A stretch of DNA of 64,000 bases from Aphrophora alni (GCA_963513935.1 OY740777.1:16557271-16621270), one strand, 5' to 3'. Positions 33,938 through 43,290 are shown, counted from the stretch's first letter. Numbers and translations: made by a program. The notes: generated by a model not told the origin, from the sequence alone.

Positions 33938-34232
33938 TATTGTTCACATTCACCACAGTGCTCATTCAACATCTACAGTATTTAGAAATAGTGTCCAGTC
34001 ATCAGAAAAGAGTAATTGCTTGAGTTTCGATTGTGTTACACAATGTTCTATCATGAGTTTGTCCAAAGTAGGCACTGTAAATATTACAAACTTATTTAAG
34101 AACAGTTTTAGTCTATATTACAAAGATAATGTTTTATATTATTTATGTGGCTTCATTGTAAAAATTGTTGTAAAGCTCAAGTGTGAAAGGTGTATAGAAT
34201 TGTTTGATTGTGGTAGCAATTTAAGTCCGTAA

Positions 34233-35606
34233 AGCCATTTTACGAATTTTGTTTTTAGAGGTAAGTTAGTTAGAGCATCCTCAGATGTAATGAATATAGT
34301 TAAGTTTATGAAGAACCTGTTTAATTCAAAAGAAAGTTATAGCGCTTAGAAGTTAAATACAAAACATGAAATCATTTTAGCATGTAGTCAATTTGCTGGC
34401 ATTGTATTTAAAAATCGTAAATGTTGAATTCGGAGTGAGATACAGACGAAATTAAGTTAGTTCAATTTATTCTGTAAATTTCTTTGTTTTAGCGTGGCCA
34501 AAGAGAAAACCAATCAAGCTGTCTGTTCAAAGTTTGGAATTCGGCCAAAACCGTCAAAGGTTGTAGTCTTTAGCATTGTTTAATGTAATTATTGTTTGTT
34601 TTTTTTTTCCATTGTAAACGTATCAAACACGTTTATAATTTAGGGTCAGTTAATGTAAATAAAGGAGAGTGAGTTTGTTACTTTATAGCTACAATTTCCT
34701 TTTATTTTTACTTTGATAGCAATGATTGCTTGCGTTAGCAATCCAGTATTTCGTAACGAAATACTAATAATTAATGTATTCTCATATACTTAGATAAAGA
34801 AGAAATACTTACATAAAGAAAAAAGCAAGTAGTATTCTAAAACATATTTGTGCTGATTTTCTTCAAGAAAAAGCATGTTTTTTAAAATGCCGGCGTGACT
34901 GGACTGACTGTACCCAGAACAGACAGACAGCAGTTGTGTTATATGGAACGTAATCTATTATTTATACATCGATGTGTTGAACGAAAGTTAGTTTCTTTTA
35001 TGTTGCGGGAAACTTATATTACTGTGGCACATCTCGTGTTAAAAAAAAAAAAAAATTTGATTTTAGGAACCGTGCCTCCTTAGGTTTTGGAACTGTGAAC
35101 TTAATTCAACGAGAAACCACACAATCAGGAGAACGCTCTTTGAAAATACATTTCACTTAACCAAAACAGTTGGATTGTCCCTCTCTTGAATAATCCATTC
35201 ACAAAGGGGAATTACAGCTACAGAGTTAAACAACAGATTAATTATAGTTTTGAACAATTTTACTTATTATTCGATAGTTAACCAAAATTCTGAATAATCC
35301 AACTTATTCTTTTTATACTTCATTTTTTTTAGATATGTTTTTAAGATATGTTTTTAAAATCTTATTGCCAAAACGAAATTCCACACCTTTTTGTTTATAA
35401 TTTACAATTATTTTTTATTGACACCATATTAATATATTTATAACAAAAAATATAAATAAAAAAATGAAAACTTTAGACACCAAATTTTTGGTTAGTCGAC
35501 ACTTTTACAAATTACTAAATAGACACATCAAACAAATCTTGTATAGGCCTAAGGTTAATATCTGAAAGTAGAGAATTTTTCTATTTAACAGTTGGCCAAC
35601 CTCATC
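34233..35606. other. unassigned sequence
   Basis: No gene or repeat was recognised. Short open frames only. Confidence 0.4.
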
Positions 35607-35699
35607 TGATTTAAAAATAAATATTGAGCTTGACTTGTGAGATAGTATTAGATAGAATAAAACTCGAACACAAGATCTCACAAAAATTACGTTTACTTA

Positions 35700-35741
35700 A
35701 TCAAACGCGTTTCAACGACAAAGTCGCCATCCTCAGTGATA
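35700..35741 (-). ncRNA. hammerhead ribozyme, PLE family 1, left repeat
   Basis: Read on the minus strand: helix I AUCA/UGAU, canonical core CUGAGGA, extra U, helix II GGCGAC/GUCGUU with loop UUU, GAAAC, loop GC and GUU. H at position 17 is U, which is permitted. Confidence 0.7.
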
Positions 35742-35747
35742 CATGAG

Positions 35748-35975
35748 CTATAAGTGTGGATGAGGTGTGTGATTGACATTTTTGCAGTGTTTGATAAAAA
35801 TGAAAATCTTGAAGAGTTTTGTGACATTATCAATGGATTTTACCCAACTATACAATTTACGACAGCAGTTGAAAAAGATAGTAATCTTAAATTTTTTGAT
35901 GTAAATGTGTTTATAAAAAGTAATAGTTTATTGTTTAGTTTATAGAAAGCCTACACACACAGACAGATACATAAC
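35748..35975 (+). pseudogene. PLE reverse transcriptase fragment (palm)
   Basis: The open frame includes WMRCVIDIFAVFDKNENLEE and later VEKDSNLKFFDVNVFIK. This fits the Penelope-type RT palm, where the usual motif is RYVDDIF. Here Y is C and the first catalytic Asp is I, so the active site is lost. After a stop near 35943, the text continues as a RKPTHTDRY-like block (about 35946-35970), also typical of PLE RT. Upstream RT motifs are absent. Confidence 0.85.
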
Positions 35976-36213
35976 TAAAGAGTAGCTTTCAATTCTATGG
36001 TTCACCGGTTGCTAAACTTACATCTGTCTAAAGATATTACGAAAAATAACTTCAATATATTTATGGTACTGCAATTTTTAATGGTTATCCAAAAGAAATA
36101 ATAGATAATATAATAAAGAAAGCTAAATTTAAAAAAAAAATCGAGAAGTAGGCTACTCTTGTGGGCAGTATGCCTCGACAACGAAGGGTTAAAACTGCAT
36201 TTGCTCTTCCAAT

Positions 36214-36686
36214 TAGGGTTGCCAGACGTCCGGCTTTTTACTCGTCTTCCAAGTGTCCGGCCGGACTTATTAAAAATTTCGAGAAACGTCCGGCTTTTTC
36301 CTTTTAGATGACTAAAATTATTTACTGAAAATATTTACTGCCTGTGTACTTATAGCAAATCCCATTGATTTTTTTTCTGAGTGTATAAATGTTGACATAG
36401 CGACATTCCTCGCCCCCGTGCTGGGCCCCGACAAACAATAGGCATTGACTTCCTACTTCTCTGAAATTCCGGCTCGGATTCCCGGTACCGTCACTGTCGC
36501 TCTAATTTCCTACTTTCCTTTTCTTTATTTGGAATATCCTGGTATTATTATTAAATATTCCTATTTTTAACAAAACGTGTTTGTTTTTTTCGTTGCTGAT
36601 CCTTTTATAGCAAGTATTCATTGAGTTGGGTGTCCGGCTTTTCCCCCAAATGTCCGGTTTTTGAAATTTACCATCCGGCAACCCTA
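36214..36686. mobile_element. hAT-type MITE, 473 bp
   Basis: The termini are TAGGGTTGCCAGACGTCCGG and the complement of TAGGGTTGCCGGATGG. The flanking 8-mers are CTTCCAAT (36206-36213) and CCTCCAAT (36687-36694), differing at one base, which fits the 8-bp target duplication of hAT elements. The interior repeats the phrase GTCCGGCTTTTT near both ends. No transposase is present. Confidence 0.85.
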
Positions 36687-36699
36687 CCTCCAATGTCAA

Positions 36700-37060
36700 A
36701 TATTCTAAAAAGATTGCTAAGAAAATATGCAAATTTAAATGTAGCAATGTCACCCGAGAATAATCTTTGAAAAATTTTGGGAAATCCAAAAGATATAATT
36801 CAAGAACAAGATAAATCTGGAATTTATTGTATAAATTGTCCGTCCGAAAAAATATATGCCAAACAAAACGAAATGTCAGGATAAGAGAAAAATAACACTT
36901 TGCCCACTTCAAACATAATAGGTCTGATTAATCAGCTATGGCTAAACATTGTTTAAAGGAAAAACATTATTTCAAAACAGAAAACCGTATACTTAAAAAA
37001 TGTTACTAAATTAAACACAATAGAAGTGTGGGATACTTTTTAATATTAACAAGTATCTTA
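36700..37060 (+). pseudogene. PLE GIY-YIG endonuclease remnant
   Basis: In shifting plus-strand frames: QEQDKSGIYCINCPSEKIYA (about 36800-36863), the GIY...YIG region of Penelope endonucleases with Y-A in place of Y-I, then KQNEM- or KQTKR-like text, HFAHFKH, AMAKHCLKE (about 36938-36964) and LNTIEVWDT. The order matches a GIY-YIG domain followed by the R/E/H-bearing helices of PLEs. Several frameshifts and stops show decay. Confidence 0.8.
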
Positions 37061-37219
37061 GTGAATTAGAGCCTATACATAATTCTATATTAAAGTAAAA
37101 TATAAAATGTACTGTTAGATATAAGATTAGTTCAGAATATTGTATTAGTTAGATGTTAGTTCTTAAGTTATATTAGAATGACGCGAAGCACTTGTTAACG
37201 CTTTAATATTAGAAAGTGG

Positions 37220-37260
37220 GTTTAGGCCACGCCCCTTTAGTTTTGTATAAATACGGGATC
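37220..37260 (+). promoter_or_regulatory. candidate PLE promoter elements in terminal repeat
   Basis: GGCCACGCCC (about 37225-37234) and TATAAATACGG (37246-37256) lie 50 bases upstream of the ribozyme. The same two elements occur in another family 1 locus: a GTCCACGCCC form on the minus strand near 58663-58672, and TATAAATACGGGGGA at 58889. Conservation between copies supports a TATA-type promoter, but no transcription data are available. Confidence 0.5.
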
Positions 37261-37297
37261 GACACAGTGCTTGGTTATAGTTTTGTTATTGTAGCTC

Positions 37298-37345
37298 ATG
37301 TATCATTGAGGATGGCGACTTTGTCGTTGAAAACGTAATTTTTGT
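37298..37345 (+). ncRNA. hammerhead relic, PLE family 1, right repeat
   Basis: The core is UUGAGGA (C3 lost), helix II GGCGAC/GUCGUU is intact, but GAAAAC has an extra A and the cleavage region reads ACGUAA. It is probably inactive. Confidence 0.55.
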
Positions 37346-37390
37346 GAGATCATGTGTTCGAGTTTATTCTAATCTCATATGATTTGTTTA

Positions 37391-39384
37391 ACAGATCTTT
37401 TTAAAACGTTAATTTTGAAAATTATATTTGTAGGATTTTTTGTTCGAGAATTGACATTTTTGCGAACCTCCCAATTTTTATGCAAGGCACCAAGGATGTT
37501 GGAACTTGCTCTTCAAAGTTGTGCGTCATGTTGGTTTTGAAGTTTCTTTAGTTTTTCTCGGTTCATCCCGAAGTAAATTTAGAGAGCAATACTAACTCAA
37601 ATTTATCACATTATTTACGAAGATTACAGAGTGCAACACAATTTCGCAATCACTTTGTTTTATTTTGTTATGAAGTTTATTTTAGTTATTTCAAACACTA
37701 ATTGAAGGTATGGATCATTTATTTCTTTTAATCCGAGATCAGTATCTTAAAAAAAAGAAAGAAGGAAGATTCACTTTAACTGGATTTTGTTTTACAATTT
37801 CGCAGGACAGGTGGAAAATCTTCAAAATAAAGACAAAGGAAGAAATCCGCTCTTCCCAATAGTGTGAGATTCTTACTCATTAAAAACCACCTTCCTTCCT
37901 GTTAGTACCCCTATCGCGTGGGACAAGGAAACAGGAAAGGTTTTTCCATGTATCAAGCTGAGAAGCTCTTTCCATGGGCGTATCGAGATTGTTAATGTGG
38001 AAGAAAGCAGAACGTTATGTATTCGCGCGAAGGTCGAGGTAAAGACCTGAATTGACAGAGTCCAGTCAGGTAAAACCTCGCGACAGATCGTGCAGGAGCC
38101 CAGGTTTGGTAGAAGGATGTGGCGTGCAAGGTGAAGGATGGGCGATGGGAGTTACCTTACAAATACCTTGTTAGTGATCTTATTGGAGGAGCTACAAGCT
38201 ACATCTTCTTCTGCTGCTTACTCGAAATAAGCGTGCAAGAATAGACTGCATGCAACTGCATCCTGGTGGCGACAGCTTGGCTCATGCCGCTGCGGTGCAC
38301 CCTTTTGTCTGAAACAGAGCTAGAAAGCAAAGAGATGAAATTTGGGTATGAAGTAGGCTATGCATGGCTTTATGGGCCCAAATGAGAGATCAAGGTCGGC
38401 CGTGCGAATAAGAATAGCGGCCGTCTGTATTTGTCAAATGTTGTGTCATATCTACCTAGTGATGAGATTAGTGTTGAAGTTGGGTGTGCGTGGGCCCCCT
38501 TGCTTTAACTGGATACAAGCGGATTTTTATAGAATTACACTAACCTTCGTGAGATTCATTTTCGTTACCAGTTTGTGCTCCGCCCTGATAGAGAAAAATT
38601 GTTACTTCCAGCGGTTTGAAAGTTGTAAAGGAGGAACGTCACACTTGATTTTATGTATTTACAGTACTGCTGTGGTAAGAATGTACGCGCAAGGAATGCA
38701 GAAGATTAGCAAATATTTTAGTTGAAACTGAACATCTCACTACTACTCTAATTAATAACATTGACTCGATAAATATTCCGAAATGAATTATAACTGCTAA
38801 TTTGAATGTTTTTCTTAAACAAGGTTTACACAACCATGGCCAATTTATGAATGAGATTATTTAATATTATTAAGTATCACTTTACAAATAATATTTAAAC
38901 ATATTTTTTGATACATCTTCAATAGTCAATGACAATACGATAAAAAGGGAGGATAATGTAATTAATCTTATATAAAAACAATAAAAACTAATGAAATTAT
39001 TATAGTATTTACTGGGAGTTTTGTTTATCTGTATATTGTGATATGGAGCATATTTATCTTATCCAATAGGGTAAATACAGGTTTTATTTGTGGATATCAC
39101 TACATTCTACGGGCCTCGTAGATGGTGTAGCGCTGTATATTTTTTGTGACCGTTATCGTGTTTACAAACGACGACGAATGGACGTTATGTCGAACATCAC
39201 TTTTCGGTTTACTAAAGTGAAAAGTAAAGATCAGTGATAACTCAGAGGTTAAAATGTTTTACAATTTCCAAACTTGCCATACACTTCGTATACTGTCTAT
39301 TTAACAGGTGGTCCTTTTAAATTAACTTGTGTATATTAGACGGTCTGATGTTAACAAAGCTCTTCATCAAACAAAACATCTCTT
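37391..39384. other. unassigned sequence
   Basis: A block at about 37909-37940 (CCCCTATCGCGTGGGACAAG) matches the end of repeat R2. An open frame of 121 codons at 38360-38725 (+) has no recognised domain and no supporting splice or start context. Otherwise nothing was recognised. Confidence 0.4.
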
Positions 39385-39510
39385 TTGAATAGGGAATTTA
39401 ATCAACCCCATACCTCGGGGGTAAATCGAACAACACTTGTTATTCATATCTTCAACCCCTTTAACAATTTGATGGAATATTAATGGAAGTATATTTACTG
39501 TAATTTGCTT
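39385..39510 (+). repeat. dispersed repeat R4, copy 2
   Basis: Same blocks as 32735-32860, with about three quarters of positions alike by eye. Confidence 0.6.
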
Positions 39511-39718
39511 CCACTCGTAAACAAGGGTTTGAGAAACCAATCTTTTTTCTCTCGAATTTCAATCAGATAGTTACGCTCCAAGTCAAAACAAATATTTTTC
39601 ATTCCTGTCTATGTTTGTCTGCGTCTTACTCGTAATATTCTTATCTCAGTCTAACTCCAGAAACGTAGAACAAAAAAACAAGTTGTTCACTGCCATTCTG
39701 GTATTTTCCAGCCCGGTG

Positions 39719-40290
39719 GTACTCGAGTTCGGCACCAAATCTGACCATCGGCAACCCGTTATTAATTCGACACTCGAGTTCGGCACCAGGGCAGTTTACA
39801 GAGAGAGCGGAGAGGTTCCCCCTAACCTAACCTAACCATTAATACTTAGGAATGTTGTATTCTAGTAGGTTATTTCTGCAACACATCAATAATTCTTACT
39901 AACTAGGAAATCATAGTACAGTGCGTGCAAAGTTTCATAATTGTATTTGTCAGGAGTTCTGAAGTAATAAACGTTTAGAGAAAAACATCAGGACATATAA
40001 AACCATACTTACGTAAACGTGATTAACGCGAACTTCTGTTGAGTTTGTCTCGGGTAACGTCCGAGGGCTTATGATGGTTCCCCCGTAGATGAGAGAGCGA
40101 GCTAACGGAAAGGGGCAGGAGTCGAGAGAGTGATTAGTGAGAGGGAGGGTTGAAGGAGGAGTGGTGTAAGTGGAATGGGTAAGAGGGGTAGCTGGTGTCG
40201 AATTCGAGTGTGTCGTGGAGGCCGCTGAAGGGTCCGGTGCAGAACTCGAGTTTTTTTATATCATTTAACGGTTGGTGCCGAACTCAAGAA
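39719..40290. repeat. cluster of 19-bp motif in opposed orientations around a TTAGG-like tract
   Basis: ACTCGAGTTCGGCACCA occurs at about 39721 and 39771. Reverse forms (GGTGTCGAATTCGAGT, GGTGCAGAACTCGAGT, GGTGCCGAACTCAAGA) occur at about 40195, 40238 and 40275. CCTAACCTAACCTAACC lies between (39822-39838). This resembles subterminal repeats of a mobile element, but no element could be delimited. Confidence 0.5.
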
Positions 40291-40635
40291 CTCCGGAGTC
40301 CATCATACAACGAAATACAAGCTCTTTATGTATTAGCAATAGTCTACAAAACTATCTGTTAGGTTTGTATTTATCCTTAAAAGCTTCATACTTGTACATC
40401 AAATTATGTAGATAGAAATATTAGGTAAAATTAGGAAATCGTTAAAATGGCGGCCATTTTAAACAGTTTTTGTTCATATCTCGTGTGTTATTCAACTTAC
40501 AACAGACTAAATTAGATAATTATTTGCATATTTTAATTCAGCTTAACTCTACGACATATTGAATTTTTGAAAAAAACAATTTAAAAATGTCAAAATGGCG
40601 ACAATTTAAAATCGTTTTGTATTCATATCTCTTGT
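40291..40635. other. unassigned sequence, MITE-like block
   Basis: A block with AAATGGCGGCCATTTTAAA and TTCATATCTCGTGTGTTATT (40445-40497) recurs in part near 40590-40640 and near 7780, so it belongs to a small dispersed repeat. Confidence 0.45.
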
Positions 40636-40639
40636 GTGA

Positions 40640-40870
40640 TCAACTTAAACGCTTTTCGACAAAGTCGCCATCCTCAGTGGTACACGAGCTACAATAACTA
40701 AACTATAACTAACTCAGTTTAGTTATTGTAACTCATGTATCACTGAGGATGGCGATTATGTCGTTGAAACGCGTTTGATTAAGTAATGTAATTTTTGTGA
40801 GATTTTGTGTTCGAGTTTTATTCTAATATTATCTCACAAGTCAAGCTCAATATTTATTTATAACTACATT
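40640..40870. mobile_element. PLE terminal repeats, family 1, inverted pair with no coding interior
   Basis: The inverted partner (40645-40700) and the full plus repeat (40710-40870) meet at TAACTAACTCAGTTTAGTTA. The right end GTCAAGCTCAATATTTATT matches the outer end of the PLE at 35607. Only the two terminal repeats remain. The left ribozyme has lost its GAAAC segment. Confidence 0.75.
40738..40780 (+). ncRNA. hammerhead ribozyme, PLE family 1
   Basis: Helix I is AUCA/UGAU. The core CUGAGGA (40743-40749) is canonical, then an extra U, helix II GGCGAU/GUCGUU around UAU (one weak pair), GAAAC, loop GC and GUU. Confidence 0.65.
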
Positions 40871-40990
40871 TTTTTATTTATTTTTTTTTTTTTTTTACGA
40901 TTTACACTATTGACCGATGGTACTTGGTAGAACTCCATTTTAATGAAAAACAACACAATATTTAGTAAATTCTACAATTTATTTGAGTCT

Positions 40991-41030
40991 TGCCGACCAT
41001 GGTTTCGCCAACAACGGCATTTACAAGGCA
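40991..41030 (-). ncRNA. hammerhead-like motif, family 10, left arm
   Basis: Mirror of 41453-41492, with the same UUGUAAA core and intact stems. Confidence 0.45.
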
Positions 41031-41099
41031 GCTTAACAAAGACTAAGGAAAAATATAGAAACTAACATATTATTACTACAAAAGGAAGAACAGTATGGT

Positions 41100-41381
41100 A
41101 GGAAGAACAGGAATGAATCTAGTTTTTCTAATCATTTAAAAACTCATGTAGTGTCTGATTTTTTGAATAATGTTAAGTTTGAGATTCTCCATGTTAATGT
41201 TAAAAGTAAGAAATTAAATTTATTAGAAATGTTAGAGATTAAGAGAATATTTTGTAAAGACTCCAAACTAGTACTTAATGATCAGGTGGAATTTTTGTCA
41301 AATTCACCGTTGTTAAAACCATTGTCTTCCGTACGACCACATGTTTCCCTTGCTCTTACCTCCCCCCCTCCCCTACCCTAG
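41100..41381 (+). pseudogene. PLE ORF C-terminal fragment
   Basis: The frame opens upstream of the first ATG, with SSFSNHLKTHVVSDFL, and continues with FEILHVNVKSKKLNLLEMLE, then IKRIF and LNDQVEFLSNSP. PLE ORFs end with such a stretch after the GIY-YIG domain (ILH...KG.KLN.LEE.EI...LNEQ..F.SN). It is a short fragment with no RT or endonuclease catalytic part. It is the evidence that family 10 terminal repeats belong to PLEs. Confidence 0.75.
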
Positions 41382-41452
41382 CTAAGTAACTGTTCTTCCT
41401 TTTGTAGTAATAATATGTTAGTTTCTATATTTTTCCTTAGTCTTTGTTAAGC

Positions 41453-41492
41453 TGCCTTGTAAATGCCGTTGTTGGCGAAACCATGGTCGGCA
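41453..41492 (+). ncRNA. hammerhead-like motif, family 10, right arm
   Basis: Helix I is UGCC/GGCA (41453-41456 with 41489-41492). The core is UUGUAAA, then an extra U, helix II GCC/GGC, GAAA, helix III ACC/GGU with loop AU, and GUC. Compared with 17572-17612, helix I changes AGCC/GGCU to UGCC/GGCA with pairing kept. Confidence 0.5.
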
Positions 41493-41542
41493 AGACTCAA
41501 ATAAATTGTAGAATTTACTAAATATTGTGTTGTTTTTCATTA

Positions 41543-41765
41543 TAACTACATTTTTATTTGAAATACAATTTTATTAAAAAAACACTTTGCATGTATTTAA
41601 ACTACACACTTATCATAAACATATTTATTTAATTTTTACTTTATTATTATTCCCACAATCACACGATTAAACGATTATTATAGAGAATTTTTCCTAAAGC
41701 TTTAGATTTTATTAAATTTATACTTGTATGTTACTTTTATTTTAAATAAATTTAGTGATAATAAT
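41543..41765. other. unassigned AT-rich sequence
   Basis: Spacer between two PLE repeats; nothing recognised. Confidence 0.4.
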
Positions 41766-41950
41766 ACACAATTTTTATTTTGTAAGTTTTTATTAGTCTA
41801 ATACACAGACTTTTTTATTAGTTTAATAGTCATCTGTATCTGTAATACAGCCTCGTCAATGCCTTAGCAGGCGAAACCATTGGTCGGTTTTTGTTATCTT
41901 TAAACATGGAATTCCACCAAGAACCTTCGGTCTCAACAGTAATGAAAAAT
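41766..41950 (+). mobile_element. PLE-like terminal repeat, family 10, solo copy
   Basis: It contains GTAATACAGCCTCGTCAATG, CGAAACCATTGGTCGG and, after TTATCTTTAAACATGG, the outer block found at 17376-17420 in reverse. An internal 40-base stretch with TTTTTATTAGT is duplicated. Confidence 0.65.
41849..41889 (+). ncRNA. hammerhead-like motif, family 10
   Basis: Same as 17572-17612, except that helix I now includes one G-U pair (AGCC/GGUU). Confidence 0.45.
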
Positions 41951-42150
41951 AAATTGAGTGTTATTTTATTCTTATTCTTATTTCAATGTTTATATTATTG
42001 GCCTGTATGAATGACCTCCACATAGCCAATAACCCCCTCTCCTCTCTTACTTTTAGATTTCTTAATTCCAATTGGTTAAATGGTCACTTGAATTATTAAG
42101 TTTTGATGAATCAGGATTTTATTTTAGAAATGTTTCTATAGTTTACATTT
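41951..42150. other. unassigned sequence
   Basis: Nothing recognised. Confidence 0.4.
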
Positions 42151-42360
42151 TAAGTCAATCTCAATATTTATTTTTAACTTATAACAAACTAAATTCTATA
42201 CAGAATTTGCTACAAACTTATATAGCAATACAGTATAACCAACACACACAATTCTCACAAAAAATACGCCTAAGTATCAGACGCGTTTCAACGACAAGGT
42301 CGTCCTCTTCAGTGATACACGAGCTACACCAATCAAACTTATAACACAACTATAACTCTC
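42150..42360 (-). mobile_element. PLE terminal repeat, family 1, minus copy
   Basis: It runs from AAGTCAATCTCAATATTTAT through the ribozyme to GAGCTACACCAATCAAACTT, the same order as 15702-15900 in reverse. A 90-codon open frame over it is fortuitous. Confidence 0.7.
42274..42318 (-). ncRNA. hammerhead ribozyme, PLE family 1 (best-preserved copy)
   Basis: Helix I GUAUCA/UGAUAC is a perfect six pairs. The core CUGAAGA is canonical, then an extra G, helix II GACGAC/GUCGUU (one wobble) with loop CUU, GAAAC, loop GC and GUC. Confidence 0.78.
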
Positions 42361-43034
42361 TATTATATAGCAATTCTGCATTTAATGGTACCAACCACAT
42401 ATTTCTACATGACAATTAGTTAAGTTACTTTCAATAATTTAATTTCGAGCGTCGATCCTAGGAAATTTGATGATTTTCGTTTTGTTACGAGATCTGAGTA
42501 GGTCGAGTCACCGATGGGAGTGTAGCGAATGGAGGGTCCTTCCCATAGGTCTGAGACATTGACACGAGCGAAGCGAGTGGATCCTTTTTAATATACACAG
42601 ATCTATGAGGTCGACGGACGGACGGAAACCTCGTCTTCCGGAGGTCATGAACCGTAATCAGCAATAAGCGAAGGTCGAAATGTTTTGTGATTGGTTAGTA
42701 TATTTTGTAAGTAAAAATCAATGTTTATTTTTTATGGATCCGTTTTGAATCATTCCAACGTTATAAAAGTGATTTATAGAATGATGTCTGTCTATGTGCG
42801 TTTAATCAAGCTACAGTCAAAACAACTGTACGATTTGTTTTATTATTTCCTCTGTAAATGTGATTTAGTTGTTATACAACTCGGCACATTGCTTTGTTCA
42901 TTTACTTCTCTAATTCATCTGAGGCCAGCTGCCGTAAGTAGGAATACAAAAATACGATTTCATACAAATTTAGAGTCTCTAACAAGTTTGATTATTCAAA
43001 AGTATATCTACTTTTGATGGTCGCCCTCTTTCTA
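42361..43034. other. unassigned sequence with GACACGAGCGAAGCGAGTG motif
   Basis: GC-richer sequence (about 42460-42640) includes GACACGAGCGAAGCGAGTG and GACGGACGGACGGA. It resembles the fragment near 2787. No gene was recognised. Confidence 0.4.
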
Positions 43035-43290
43035 AAAACCATAAAATCCGGTATGTGACTGTTATAAAAGAGATAATTTCTCAAAATCTGCTTTAACGAT
43101 TTTAGTGAAATACGATGATATGACTCAAAATCGTGTATAAAATATACATTAAAAATTTTTTTACCGTTAAAAAAATCGACAAAAATGAATTTTGACCCCC
43201 GTCTTTATAAAGTCGATTTAATCAAATTCCATTTACACTGAGCACGCATTTATGGCGCATGTGAAGCCATTTTAAACTGTTATTTTAAAA
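43035..43290 (+). repeat. dispersed repeat R5, copy 1
   Basis: TGTTATAAAAGAGATAATTT, CAAAATCTGCTTTAACGAT and GCATTTATGGCGCATGTGAAG align with 47365-47610 in order. Confidence 0.65.

Larger units (their letters stand above)
33074..34232 (+). pseudogene. P-element/THAP9-type transposase remnant, interrupted
   Basis: The first open segment (33074-33385) contains KMNVQIAAQTLSVGVADAIE and, farther on, VEFISVIDKLFDYLNS, close in form to the central region of P-element/THAP9 transposases (AAQTLS.SVADAL, IDKLFD.LNSR). After frameshifts come RKTFTLGFI (about 33440), LTYTFSQDHLEVLFS (33533-33580) and NNNPNVKQFQLALRKLMF (33606-33659). A PLE-like repeat then interrupts it. It resumes near 33980-34232, ending with VLYYLCGFIVKIVVKLKCE plus RC, the usual C-terminal block. 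No THAP zinc finger or terminal repeats were found. Stops and frameshifts make it inactive. The match is from recall of family motifs. Confidence 0.75.
35607..37390 (+). mobile_element. Penelope-like element, family 1, truncated, with inverted terminal repeats
   Basis: The left repeat (35607-35750, inverted) and the right repeat (about 37150-37390) share AGCTCATGTATCA, the hammerhead, AATTTTTGTGAGAT and GTGTTCGAGTTT. Between them, on the plus strand, lie reverse transcriptase and GIY-YIG endonuclease remnants. The 5' part of the ORF is missing and the left repeat abuts the truncated coding region, the usual form of dead PLE copies. A hAT-type MITE (36214-36686) is inserted in the coding region. 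Confidence 0.85.
40940..41542 (+). mobile_element. Penelope-like element, family 10, short copy with near-perfect inverted repeats
   Basis: Arms of 154 bp (40940-41093 and 41389-41542) appear nearly identical and enclose 295 bp of PLE-derived coding sequence. ATAACTACATTTTT(T)TATTT occurs just outside both arms (about 40862 and 41543), a possible target duplication. Each arm carries a hammerhead-like motif. It is inserted at the end of the family 1 repeat at 40640-40870. Confidence 0.8.

Noticed and set aside
36502..36912. 136-codon minus-strand frame
   Set aside because: It spans the MITE and the antisense of the PLE endonuclease remnant, so it is a shadow.
38360..38725. 121-codon plus-strand frame
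   Set aside because: No domain, signal or splice support could be seen; length is compatible with chance in a less AT-rich stretch.
39719..39790. CTCGAGTTCGGCACC resembling a cDNA-library adapter
   Set aside because: Five diverged copies in two orientations over 570 bp fit a genomic repeat better than vector or adapter contamination.
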